Source: an archaeon
GTDB taxonomy: Archaea > Thermoproteota > Nitrososphaeria > Nitrososphaerales > JACAEJ01
Assembly (NCBI GenBank): GCA_024256265.1
Contig: JACGUK010000004.1
Location: 62,001-126,000 of the forward strand
Reading direction: 5' to 3'
DNA length: 64,000 nucleotides
In this document: piece by piece, positions 35,139 through 43,658 of the stretch
Layout of the letters: each line of letters opens with the position of its first letter
Position numbering within the stretch: position 1 is the first letter of the stretch
Program-made: the position numbers and the translations under genes
Notes under the pieces: model-generated
What the model saw: only the letters and a program-made list of their open reading frames with translations
Told to the model about the DNA's origin: nothing
Database searches by the model: none

Positions 35139-36101
35139 ATGAAAGGCAGATCTGTTCTTTCGCTCATAGAATTGAACTCAAAAGAAGTTGAGAAGATTCT
35201 CGATCTAGCTATAATGTTAAAGAGAGAAGCAAAGCAAGGCTTATTCAGAAAATTATTAAAAGGTAAAGTCCTTACCATGATCTTTCAAAAACCTAGTACA
35301 AGAACAAGAGTTAGCTTCGATGTTGCCATGCTTCAGCTCGGGGGGCATGCTATTAACCTTAGTAGTAGTGAGTTGCAGTTAGGTCGTGGAGAGACCATAG
35401 AAGATACAGGTAGAACCTTATCAAGATATGTGGATGTGATAATGGCTAGAGTTTATAGTCATGACGATGTGGTAAGACTGGCAAGGGCATCATCAGTACC
35501 TGTCATAAACGGATTAAGTGATCGTTACCATCCTGCTCAAATTTTAGCTGATCTGCAAACTATTCTTGAAGTAAAAGGTAAACTGAAGGGATTAAAAGTT
35601 GCATGGGTAGGAGATGGTAACAATGTTTGTAATACTTGGTTGATAGGGGCAGCATTGATGGGTATTGATATATCTGTTGCAACACCTAAAGACTATCGCC
35701 CTTTAAAAGAAGCAATCGATAATGCTCAAAGAATAGCTAAAGATACAGGAGCAAGAATAGAGATTTTAGATGATCCTAGCATTGCTGTAAAGGATGCTGA
35801 TTGTGTCATAACTGATTCTATAGTATCCATGGGCTTCGAGCAAGAGAGAGAGAAGAGATTGAAGATATTTCTACCAAAGTATCGAGTGAATGATGAGCTT
35901 ATGAATAGAGCAAAATCTGATGCCATATTCATGCATTGCTTGCCTGCAAAGAGAGGAGAAGAGGTTACTGATGATGTTATAGATGGTCCTAAATCTTTTG
36001 TTTGGGATGAGGCTGAGAATAGGCTTCACTCTCAAAAGGCTCTACTTTGCTATCTTCTCTTGGATGAGAATGAAATCTTTAGAAATCTCTCTCATTCTTA
36101 A
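35139..36101 (+). CDS. argF: ornithine carbamoyltransferase
   Basis: From ATG at 35139 the product is 320 aa; the frame is open from 35043 but overlaps ftsY and adds a non-conserved basic leader. Carbamoyl-phosphate site QKPSTRTRVSFDVA (about 47), HPAQILADLQT (about 130) and the ornithine site MHCLPAKRGEEV (about 265) are intact. It makes citrulline for arginine synthesis. Confidence 0.94.
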   Translation: MKGRSVLSLIELNSKEVEKILDLAIMLKREAKQGLFRKLLKGKVLTMIFQKPSTRTRVSFDVAMLQLGGHAINLSSSELQLGRGETIEDTGRTLSRYVDVIMARVYSHDDVVRLARASSVPVINGLSDRYHPAQILADLQTILEVKGKLKGLKVAWVGDGNNVCNTWLIGAALMGIDISVATPKDYRPLKEAIDNAQRIAKDTGARIEILDDPSIAVKDADCVITDSIVSMGFEQEREKRLKIFLPKYRVNDELMNRAKSDAIFMHCLPAKRGEEVTDDVIDGPKSFVWDEAENRLHSQKALLCYLLLDENEIFRNLSHS

Positions 36102-36133
36102 AGCATTCAATTGTGAAATTTGATTAATTAAGA

Positions 36134-36940
36134 TTATATTTTGACAATTTTAAGGTTGGCTCTTTCAGCTAATTCAACTATTCTAGCCTTCTCTTTGCCT
36201 AATCCCTTCCAATCGAGAATAGCATAATCAACTTTTTGTGAGCACTTTTCTACCATCTGGCTTAAAATCTCCTCATCGATGAACTGTAATGAATATTTTG
36301 GAGCAATGGCTCCTAATGCAAAATCTGAATCTATCAAGAAATTTGTAAACTTCTCTGAGTAATGAGTCCCTCCAAAGCCTACACCGACTTTATCATATCT
36401 TGGCATAGCATTTATAGTATTCATCAAAGCCTTTGCAACTATTTCACCAGCTTTAGCATCTTTCCATTCATTCTCTGTTGAGCCTATCTCTACGAATATT
36501 ACAGGCTTAGTAAGAGAGGTTGGACCATGGTGCATAGTCTCGATTACTATCTGGTATTTTGGAGCTAGTTCTCTCAATCGCCATAACTGCTTGATATATT
36601 CCTTACACAAGCTTGGGCAAGTATATGCCAACTCTCTTGGCTTTCCTCCATAAGAGTTGTCATCAGAAAAGTTCCCTAGGAAATGGGCAGTAAGGCAGGG
36701 TAATTTACTCTCAGATTTATGGCGTGAGATAAATATGTAAGCATCTGTTGAAAAATCCAAATAGTCTGCAAAGATCAAATCTTTCCTTACTCTGATCAGT
36801 TTTAAATTATCTTTTATGAACACTAGTGAGTCATCAAACTTTTCATCCCCCTCTCTAAAATCAAATTTTTCTATCAGCATTTTGGCTATGTTAATACTTG
36901 CCATGTCTTCACTAGAGCTAACTATTACTAAGCTCTTCAT
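36134..36940 (-). CDS. dtdA: D-aminoacyl-tRNA deacylase (DtdA/GEK1 type)
   Basis: From ATG at 36940, 268 aa. Archaeal/plant-type deacylase that removes D-amino acids from tRNA. Family features seen are FISRHKSESKLPCLTAHFLGNF (about 70), IETMHHGPTSL (about 138), FVEIGSTENEW and GVGFGGTHYSEKFT (about 190). Zinc-site His residues are intact. It is convergent with argF and may share quality-control duty with the editing-less ThrRS, though its known substrates are D-aminoacyl-tRNAs. Confidence 0.9.
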   Translation of the reverse strand: MKSLVIVSSSEDMASINIAKMLIEKFDFREGDEKFDDSLVFIKDNLKLIRVRKDLIFADYLDFSTDAYIFISRHKSESKLPCLTAHFLGNFSDDNSYGGKPRELAYTCPSLCKEYIKQLWRLRELAPKYQIVIETMHHGPTSLTKPVIFVEIGSTENEWKDAKAGEIVAKALMNTINAMPRYDKVGVGFGGTHYSEKFTNFLIDSDFALGAIAPKYSLQFIDEEILSQMVEKCSQKVDYAILDWKGLGKEKARIVELAERANLKIVKI

Positions 36941-37027
36941 CAATTTGGTCAATGGAAGCCTTTCTTATAAGATTAAAAGAACCTAAAAGTTTAAAATATG
37001 AATCATAATCCCATATGATAGAGAGAT

Positions 37028-37204
37028 TTGGGCTTATCGGAACTCATAAGATCAATTATGCAGATGCTTAGACTTACTAAAAAATCTAGTAGAGATGAGT
37101 ATCTTCTATACCTTAAGCTGACCATTTTAGGCGTAGCAGTTGTTGGTATAGTAGGTTTCATAATAAAGATAATAGGCTCTGTGCTAAAGCTTTTCTTTCC
37201 ATGA
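37028..37204 (+). CDS. secE: protein translocase subunit SecE
   Basis: Short frame from TTG at 37028 to TGA, 58 aa. An amphipathic N-terminal helix (MGLSELIRSIMQMLRLTKKS) and conserved RDEYLLYLKLT precede a single membrane span (LGVAVVGIVGFIIKIIG). The arrangement SecE then Spt5 13 bases later is the standard archaeal order and confirms the call. Confidence 0.92.
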   Translation: MGLSELIRSIMQMLRLTKKSSRDEYLLYLKLTILGVAVVGIVGFIIKIIGSVLKLFFP

Positions 37205-37217
37205 AAATTGGAGGTAA

Positions 37218-37694
37218 ATGAGAATGTCTAAAAAGCCATCCAGGCTATTTGCCATAAAGACCACAGGAGGGCAAGAAAAGATCGTTGCAGAGTTTGTAGC
37301 GAATAGAGTATCCACTAGAAAATTGCCTGTATACTCCATACTTGTACTGGATGATATGAGAGGGTATGTTTTCCTAGAGACAGATAGTGCGCAAGTTGTA
37401 AGTGAGGCTGTATCTGGAATTAAGCATGTTAAAGGTCTAGTCCCAGGCATGATACAGTATCAAGATATTGAAAAATTCCTCATAACTAAGCCCATAATCT
37501 CTGAATTGAAAGTGGATGATATAGTTGAGATAATAGCCGGTCCCTTCAAGGGCATGAGGGCTAAAATAAACCGCATAGAATTGACTCGATCAGAGGTTAC
37601 TGTTGTATTGTTAGATGCACCATACCAGCTCCCTGTAACGATAGATGCAAATTATCTAAAACTGTCTTCACAAGCAAAAAGTGAAGGTTCTTAA
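37218..37694 (+). CDS. spt5: transcription elongation factor Spt5 (NusG homologue)
   Basis: Product of 158 aa: NGN domain (LFAIKTTGGQEKIVAEFVA, IKHVKGLVPGMI) and a C-terminal KOW domain (VDDIVEIIAGPFKGMRAKINRI). It binds the polymerase clamp with Spt4 to increase processivity and couples transcription to translation. An upstream GGAGG (37209-37213) is the ribosome-binding site. Start ATG 37218 or 37224. Confidence 0.95.
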   Translation: MRMSKKPSRLFAIKTTGGQEKIVAEFVANRVSTRKLPVYSILVLDDMRGYVFLETDSAQVVSEAVSGIKHVKGLVPGMIQYQDIEKFLITKPIISELKVDDIVEIIAGPFKGMRAKINRIELTRSEVTVVLLDAPYQLPVTIDANYLKLSSQAKSEGS

Positions 37695-37745
37695 CTCAAC
37701 CCTATCATTTTTATATTGGAGAGTTAGAAGATTTGGTGATGATTT

Positions 37746-37979
37746 ATGAGGGCATATATTCTGATAACAGCCAAACCAGGGACTACTGAAGATATTCTTA
37801 AGATCATTAAGGGTTTAAAAGGAATCAATGTTATCTTGGCTGATTCTGTTTACGGAAGGTTCGATGCTATAGTTGTCATCGAGGCTCCAGACCTAAGAGC
37901 CCTTAGCGAGATGGTCTATAAGATGATTGGCGGACATACAGACATAACCCATACTGAAACTCTGATAACTCTTTTCTAA
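37746..37979 (+). CDS. stand-alone Lrp/AsnC ligand-binding (RAM) domain protein
   Basis: Product of 77 aa containing only the alpha-beta RAM domain (MRAYILITAKPGT, YGRFDAIVVIEA, HTETLITLF) without a DNA-binding helix-turn-helix. Such proteins may bind amino acids and form hetero-oligomers with full Lrp regulators. It is followed 14 bases later by a paralogue. The pair is placed between spt5 and rpl11. Confidence 0.85.
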   Translation: MRAYILITAKPGTTEDILKIIKGLKGINVILADSVYGRFDAIVVIEAPDLRALSEMVYKMIGGHTDITHTETLITLF

Positions 37980-37993
37980 TATGGGGATGAAAA

Positions 37994-38236
37994 TTGCCCA
38001 TAAGAGCCTTTGTTCTTGTTACAACAAAGCCAGGCACTTCTGAAGAGATAGTCAGAGCTAGAAAGATAAGAGGTGTGAAGATAGCCAATTCTGTCTTTGG
38101 AAGGTTCGATGCTGTCATAATGGTTGAGGCTAAGGATATGAGAGAGTTATCAAAGATAGTCTATGAGATGATAGAGAAGATACCAAATATCATAAGCACT
38201 GAGACACTCATCTCCCTATTCTACCCGCCAGAATGA
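37994..38236 (+). CDS. second stand-alone RAM domain protein
   Basis: Product of 80 aa from TTG, paralogous to the previous gene (IRAFVLVTTKPGT, FGRFDAVIMVEA, STETLISLFYP), with the same length and motif order. This suggests a tandem duplication and possibly a heteromeric ring. It lacks a DNA-binding domain, so any regulatory action must be through a partner. About 90 bases of AT-rich promoter DNA follow before rpl11. Confidence 0.85.
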   Translation: MPIRAFVLVTTKPGTSEEIVRARKIRGVKIANSVFGRFDAVIMVEAKDMRELSKIVYEMIEKIPNIISTETLISLFYPPE

Positions 38237-38326
38237 TCAAGTTAGAATTTGCTAGGGAATGAATTAAAGCGAATTCCTTAAAAATATCTTATATACAGTT
38301 ATTGATCTAATCAAGAGAGTGATCTT

Positions 38327-38812
38327 TTGGGAGAAAAGAAAGTCGTCAATGCTTTGATAGTTGGTGGTGAGGCTACAGCAGGGCCTCCTTTAGGACCAAC
38401 CCTTGGACCTCTTGGAGTGAATGTGATGGCTATAGTGAATAAGATAAACGAGGTAACAAAAGAGTACTCAGGAATGAGAGTCCCTATAAAAATAGCTGTT
38501 GATATAGATACAAAAGATTTTGATTTGGAGGTTGGCATTCCTACAACTTCTGCTCTAATCGTTAAAGAGGCAAGCATTCAGAAGGGATCGGGAACACCAA
38601 AGGCTAGTTTTGCTGGCAACTTGAGCTTCCAACAAGCGTTAAAGATAGCTAAGATAAAGGGGCAACAATCATATGGTAAGAATTTGAAGTCTGTAATCAG
38701 AGAGGTAATTGGATCATGTATAAGCATGGGTGTATCAATAGAGGGAAAAGATCCTAGGGAGATACAGAAAGAAATTCATGAGGGAAAATGGAATAAGGCT
38801 ATAGAAGAATAA
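38327..38812 (+). CDS. rpl11: ribosomal protein L11
   Basis: Product of 161 aa starting at TTG: VNALIVGGEATAGPPLGPTLGPLGVNVMAIV is the L11 N-terminal signature; KRSP-type rRNA-binding C-domain follows (KASFAGNLSFQQALKIAKIKGQQ). It forms the GTPase-associated centre with 23S rRNA. TATA-like ATCTTATATACAG lies at 38285-38297. Confidence 0.95.
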   Translation: MGEKKVVNALIVGGEATAGPPLGPTLGPLGVNVMAIVNKINEVTKEYSGMRVPIKIAVDIDTKDFDLEVGIPTTSALIVKEASIQKGSGTPKASFAGNLSFQQALKIAKIKGQQSYGKNLKSVIREVIGSCISMGVSIEGKDPREIQKEIHEGKWNKAIEE

Positions 38813-38872
38813 GTGACATATTTAAAAGGTTATAAGTTATTGTTTATTGCTTTTTATTTATAGTGAGTTACT

Positions 38873-39520
38873 ATGCCGAAATTGATCGAAATAATAAAAA
38901 GAGCAAGGGAGAGCTCAAAGAAGAGGAATTTCACTCAATCTTTTGAGCTTATCATATCGCTTCAAAATATAGATTTTAAGAAAAAAGAGTTCAGCATAAA
39001 TGAGATAGTATTCTTACCTCATACTTTCACTAATCCTCCTCCAATTTGTGTCTTTGCATCTGGCGATATGGCTTTAAGGGCTAGGCATAGCAATGTAGAT
39101 AGAGTGATAGAGCCTGAAGAGCTTGATAAACTGATTGTTTTAAAAAGAGAGGCGAGAAAGATAGCTCAAAATTATACCTTCTTCCTTGCTGAAGCACCTT
39201 TGATGTCAAAAATAGGAAAAATCTTTGGGCCTTACCTTGGTCCTAAAGGTAAGATGCCATCTCCTTTACCCCCTGGTGCTCCTATAGAGAGTATTATAAC
39301 AAGATATCGTTCAGCAATAAGGGTAAAGACAAAAAATCAACTTAATATTTCATGTAAAATAGGTGATGAAGGCATGGACGATGATAAGATTGCTGAAAAT
39401 TCATCAGCAATTATAAGCATGGTTGAAAAGAAGCTTCCTTTAGGCTCCAAAAATATAAAGAACTTGGCAGTAAAACTCACTATGAGTCCAGCCCTAAAGC
39501 TCCCTATGATAGAGGCGTAA
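38873..39520 (+). CDS. rpl1: ribosomal protein L1
   Basis: Product of 215 aa with MPKLIEIIKRARES, the L1 signature IGKIFGPYLGPKGKMPSPLPPG (about residue 115) and a C-terminal ALKLPM end. It builds the L1 stalk. A TATA-like CATATTTAAAAGG lies in the 60-base gap after rpl11, so it may also have its own promoter; in methanogens L1 represses its own operon by binding mRNA. Confidence 0.95.
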   Translation: MPKLIEIIKRARESSKKRNFTQSFELIISLQNIDFKKKEFSINEIVFLPHTFTNPPPICVFASGDMALRARHSNVDRVIEPEELDKLIVLKREARKIAQNYTFFLAEAPLMSKIGKIFGPYLGPKGKMPSPLPPGAPIESIITRYRSAIRVKTKNQLNISCKIGDEGMDDDKIAENSSAIISMVEKKLPLGSKNIKNLAVKLTMSPALKLPMIEA

Positions 39521-39523
39521 AAA

Positions 39524-40390
39524 TTGCAAGTTACTCTTAAAAGTCGAAGAGTTGAGAAGGAGAGGACAATCCAGAGGATCTCATCTAATACAAAGAATTA
39601 CAAAACCATAGCCATATCAAAGCTTCATAAAGTTAGAACAACTCAATTGATGGAGTTAAGAAGAAAATTCAGAAAAGATATGGAGATAGTGGTCATTAAG
39701 AATAAAGTAGCATCTATAGCCTTTAAGAAGACTGGTCTTAATAAAGTTGAAGACTTTGTTAATGAACTTAAGGGTCAGAGTGCTTTGATTTTCACAAATA
39801 TAGATCCCTTCAAGCTTTACATGCTACTTGAGAAGAACAAGGTCAACTTGCCTGCAAGACCTGGAGATATGGCGACTGAGGATATAGTTATACCAGCAGG
39901 GAATACTGGGATACCCCCCGGTCCAGTCTTAAGCGAGTTTAAGGAGGTTAAGATACCAACTAGAATAGATTCAGGGAGTGTATGGGTATCAAAAGATACA
40001 ATAGTAGCAAAAGAGGGAGATTTAATCTTACCAAAATTGGCTAGCTTGCTTTCTAGGCTTGGCATAAAGCCTGTGAGGGCAGGGTTATCTGTATCTGCTA
40101 CATGGCATGATGGCTTAATCTTTCATGAGAAGGATATAAAGCTCGACTTAGATGAGTATAAACATTCAATACAAGATGCCTATCTTCACGCCAAAGCTTT
40201 AGCCATAGGAGCTTCTTATCCTGCAAGAGAGATTTTGCCTTTAATCATAAGCAGATCTGAGGCTGAAGCAAGGTCTCTAGCTATTGCATCAGGCTATCTT
40301 AGCAAGGAAGTAATAGCAGATGTTCTGATAAGATATAAAAACGAAGCCATGGTTTTGTATAGCAAATTAATGGATAGAGGATATACTTAG
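39524..40390 (+). CDS. rpl10: ribosomal protein L10 (P0)
   Basis: Product of 288 aa from TTG: rRNA-binding N domain (LMELRRKFRKDMEIVVIKNK), then ALIFTNIDPFKLYMLLEKNK, PGDMATEDIVIPAGNTGIPPGP and IPTRIDSGSVWVSKDTIVAKEG, all typical of aP0. The C-terminal acidic tail common in P0 is absent: the protein stops shortly after the L12-binding helices. It ends in TAG, with 19 sense codons before the next stop. Confidence 0.94.
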   Translation: MQVTLKSRRVEKERTIQRISSNTKNYKTIAISKLHKVRTTQLMELRRKFRKDMEIVVIKNKVASIAFKKTGLNKVEDFVNELKGQSALIFTNIDPFKLYMLLEKNKVNLPARPGDMATEDIVIPAGNTGIPPGPVLSEFKEVKIPTRIDSGSVWVSKDTIVAKEGDLILPKLASLLSRLGIKPVRAGLSVSATWHDGLIFHEKDIKLDLDEYKHSIQDAYLHAKALAIGASYPAREILPLIISRSEAEARSLAIASGYLSKEVIADVLIRYKNEAMVLYSKLMDRGYT

Positions 40391-40433
40391 TCGAATCTAT
40401 TAAGTAAAATTTCTAACTTTGAATTTGTCATGA

Positions 40434-40757
40434 TTAACCGAAGAGAGTAGATAGACCTTCTAAACTCTCTTCCTCCTTCTTCTTTTCCTTCTCCTCTTTC
40501 TTCTCTTCCTTCTTCTCTAAAGGCTTCTCCTTTTCAGGAGGTGCTGTAGGAGTTGGGGTCACTGTAGGAGGCGCTATAGGAGTAAAAGCACTCTTCAAAG
40601 CTTCATCTATGTTTATCTCGCTCAAAGCTGAAACTAAGGCTTTCACCTTTACCTCGTCTGGCTCGACGCCTGCTGCTTTTATTACTTTCTTTACGCTCTC
40701 TTCGTTTATCTTCTTATCTAGTTTATAAAGCAGTAGTGCGGCATATACGTATTCCAT
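40434..40757 (-). CDS. rpl12: ribosomal protein L12 (P1), inverted relative to rpl10
   Basis: Product of 107 aa: [28 protein letters not shown] at the N-terminus, [14 protein letters not shown], a Pro/Thr hinge, a highly charged Glu/Lys tail and the C-terminal [10 protein letters not shown] that binds elongation factors. It normally follows rpl10 in the same operon; here it is on the opposite strand, convergent with rpl10, 43 bases apart. A promoter of its own must lie at about 40758-40820. Confidence 0.95.
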   Translation of the reverse strand: MEYVYAALLLYKLDKKINEESVKKVIKAAGVEPDEVKVKALVSALSEINIDEALKSAFTPIAPPTVTPTPTAPPEKEKPLEKKEEKKEEKEKKKEEESLEGLSTLFG

Positions 40758-40870
40758 AATTTTACACCATTTGTATTATAAAAGCTGAATTTTTTAGTAT
40801 TTAAAAATAGCGTTACGATGCGAATATGCTAAATTCTTTAAATAAGCCTTTATTGATTTCCCATGTTATC

Positions 40871-43627
40871 ATGCCACTAAAAGACGATGAGTTTGATATT
40901 GAGTTCATGAGAGAAAATGACTTTGTTAGAAAGAAGTGTAAAGTCTGCAACTCCTTCTTCTGGACTCAAAAGCATGATCTAGATGTTTGTATGGAATCTC
41001 CTTGTGTAGAGTATGATTTCATAAATAATTCTCCAGCAAAGGTAAAGGCTGACTTAGATGAGATGAGAAGGATCTTCCTCAAGTTCTTTGAAGAAAATTC
41101 TCATGCTGTTATAAATCCTTATCCTGTTGTAGCAAGATGGAGGGATGATCTTCTTGTAACTATAGCAAGCATAGTGGACTTTCAGCCCTATGTTACGAAT
41201 GGAGAAATACCACCACCTGCAAACCCATTAGTGATTAGCCAGCCATGCTTAAGATTTGAAGATATAGATAACGTTGGTCCAACCTTTGGGCGCCATCTAA
41301 CCATATTCGAAATGGGAGGCGCTCATGCCTTCAACTACCCTGATAAGTTTCTCTATTGGAAGGATGATACTATAAGGTATCACCATGAGTTGCTCACAAA
41401 GAGGCTAGGAGTGCCCAGTGATCTAGTCACTTATAAGGAGCATTTCTGGTCTGGAGGAGGGAATGCTGGACCAGATGTTGAAGCCATTGTTATGGGATTA
41501 GAAATCTCAACTTTAGTCTTTATGTGCTATAGAGTAGAGAATGGAAATCTTATCCCTACTCTTGTCAGGACTGTAGATACAGGTTATGGCATAGAGAGAT
41601 GGTCTTGGTTAAGCATGGGTACTCCTACAGCTTTTCATGCCGTATTTGGGAAAAATTTCGATAAGACTCTGGATTTGGTTGGCATAAAAATAGATGATAA
41701 AGTCCTTTTAGAGGCTGGTAAGATTTCAGGTGCCTTCTCTGTAATAGATAATAAAAGATCAAGGATGGCAAGAGAAATTGCAGCTAAGAGGTTAGGGATG
41801 ACATTTGATGAGTTTGAAGATTTTATAAAGCCCTTCGAGAATATAGCAGCTATCCTTGATCATACAAAGGCTCTTGTATTCATGTTGGCAGAGGGTGTAG
41901 TCCCTTCTAATGTAAAAGCTGGATATCTTGCAAGAATGCTAGCTAGGCGCTCCTATAGGTTGCTTTCTTTGTATGGTGCTCAGAGTAAGCTCATAGACAT
42001 CATAGAGATGCAGATGGAACGCTGGTCTCCTCAATTCCCTCATATAAAGGATATGAGAGAGGAGATAATAAGATTGGTAGATGTAGAGATAGGAAAATAT
42101 GAGAAGACATTAGAGAGGGAGTATGGTGAAGCAAGAAAGAAGATTGAGGCATTAAAGGAAAAAGGTAGATCATCGATTCCTATAGATCTTCTACAAGAAT
42201 TCTACGAATCTCATGGACTTCATCCTCAGCAAGTATCTGAAATATCACAGAAGATAGGAATGAAGGTAGAAATCCCATTGGATTTCTTCTCTAGCCTTGT
42301 TAAGAAGAGATCAGAGATTGAAGTACAAAAGCCTCAAGAGGATGATCTCATGAGCAAATTTGATGATCTTCAAGCCACTGAGCCAATTTATTACACTGAT
42401 CCAAAGCAATTGGAGTTCGATGCTAAAGTCTTGAGAGTTAATGATAATCTCATAGCCCTTGATAGGACTGCCTTTTACCCAGAAGGGGGAGGACAATTAG
42501 GAGACCATGGCTTAATTGTATGGGATAGGAAAGAATCTCATGTAATAGATACCATCAAGGTAGGTTCTATAGTTCTTCATAAGATAAAGGGTGCTTTACC
42601 ACAAAAAGATGTTATCGTTAAAGGCATAGTAGATAATAAAAGGAGGAGAGCTTTAATGATTCATCATACATCCACTCATATCCTCAACGGTGCTGCTCGT
42701 CATGTCTTAGGGGAGCATGTCTGGCAGGCAGGTGCTCTGAAGGATGTGGATAGGAGCAGACTTGACATAACTCATTATGCTCATTTAACAAGAGAAGAGA
42801 TTATAGAGATAGAGGATAAGGCTAACATGGTTGTTCGAATGAATATTCCTGTTGAAGTTCTAAAACTTCAAAGAAACGATGCTGAGAAAAAATATGGCTT
42901 TCGCTTATACCAAGGAGGAGTTGTGCCAGGAAAGGAGATAAGAGTCATAAAGATAGGGGATTGGGATGTTGAGGCATGTGGCGGAGTTCATTGCTCTAGG
43001 ACTGGAGATACAGGTTTAATAAAGATAACAAAAGTCGAGAGGGTCCAAGATGGTGTTGAAAGATTTGAGTTTGTTGCAGGAGAACCTGCCATAAAATTCT
43101 TTCAGCTTCAAGAAGAAATAGTATCAAAATTATCTCAAGCAGTAGGTGCTCAGCAAGAGAAGCTCATAGATGCTGTCAACAGACTAATGATGGATCGTAA
43201 CGATCTGATCAAAAAGCAGAAGATTATGTTCAAAAGATTATCAGAGCTTTCAAAAGCCAGAATCATGGATAAGGCCATCAAGATTTCTGATGTTAATGCA
43301 TATTTTGAGGTGGATAGCGAATTGGGCGAAGATTTTCACATAATGCTAGGAGAGAGGGTTATAGATCAAAATCCATCTTTTGTCTACTGTGCCATAGCTT
43401 TAGAAGAGAAAGTTGCAAAAGTTATAGTATTCTGTGGTAAAGATGCTCGAGCAAGAGGTTTGAAAGCAAAAGAAATGGCTCGAAATATATCTCAAATTAT
43501 GGGAGGCTCAGGAGGAGGAGATGAAAGGTTTGGAAGAGGTGGTGGACCCCTCACAGATAAGGCTGAGGAGGTTAAGTCAATTTTATACTCTTACATAGAA
43601 AAAATGATAAAGGAAAGGATGCCATAG
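40871..43627 (+). CDS. alaS: alanyl-tRNA synthetase
   Basis: From ATG at 40871 (open to 40826), 918 aa. Archaeal AlaRS order: N-terminal zinc-type segment (CKVCNSFFWTQKHDLDVC), class II motifs (PVVARWRDDLLVT, RFEDIDNVGPTFGRHLTIFEM), an editing domain with HHTSTHILNGAARHVLG (about 610) and CGGVHCSRTGD, and a C-Ala domain with MGGSGGGDERFGRGGG near the end. The editing His pairs and Cys appear intact. It ends in TAG, 13 sense codons before the next stop. Confidence 0.95.
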   Translation: MPLKDDEFDIEFMRENDFVRKKCKVCNSFFWTQKHDLDVCMESPCVEYDFINNSPAKVKADLDEMRRIFLKFFEENSHAVINPYPVVARWRDDLLVTIASIVDFQPYVTNGEIPPPANPLVISQPCLRFEDIDNVGPTFGRHLTIFEMGGAHAFNYPDKFLYWKDDTIRYHHELLTKRLGVPSDLVTYKEHFWSGGGNAGPDVEAIVMGLEISTLVFMCYRVENGNLIPTLVRTVDTGYGIERWSWLSMGTPTAFHAVFGKNFDKTLDLVGIKIDDKVLLEAGKISGAFSVIDNKRSRMAREIAAKRLGMTFDEFEDFIKPFENIAAILDHTKALVFMLAEGVVPSNVKAGYLARMLARRSYRLLSLYGAQSKLIDIIEMQMERWSPQFPHIKDMREEIIRLVDVEIGKYEKTLEREYGEARKKIEALKEKGRSSIPIDLLQEFYESHGLHPQQVSEISQKIGMKVEIPLDFFSSLVKKRSEIEVQKPQEDDLMSKFDDLQATEPIYYTDPKQLEFDAKVLRVNDNLIALDRTAFYPEGGGQLGDHGLIVWDRKESHVIDTIKVGSIVLHKIKGALPQKDVIVKGIVDNKRRRALMIHHTSTHILNGAARHVLGEHVWQAGALKDVDRSRLDITHYAHLTREEIIEIEDKANMVVRMNIPVEVLKLQRNDAEKKYGFRLYQGGVVPGKEIRVIKIGDWDVEACGGVHCSRTGDTGLIKITKVERVQDGVERFEFVAGEPAIKFFQLQEEIVSKLSQAVGAQQEKLIDAVNRLMMDRNDLIKKQKIMFKRLSELSKARIMDKAIKISDVNAYFEVDSELGEDFHIMLGERVIDQNPSFVYCAIALEEKVAKVIVFCGKDARARGLKAKEMARNISQIMGGSGGGDERFGRGGGPLTDKAEEVKSILYSYIEKMIKERMP

Positions 43628-43658
43628 CTTTCTAAAAGTTATATCTTTAGGATATTAG

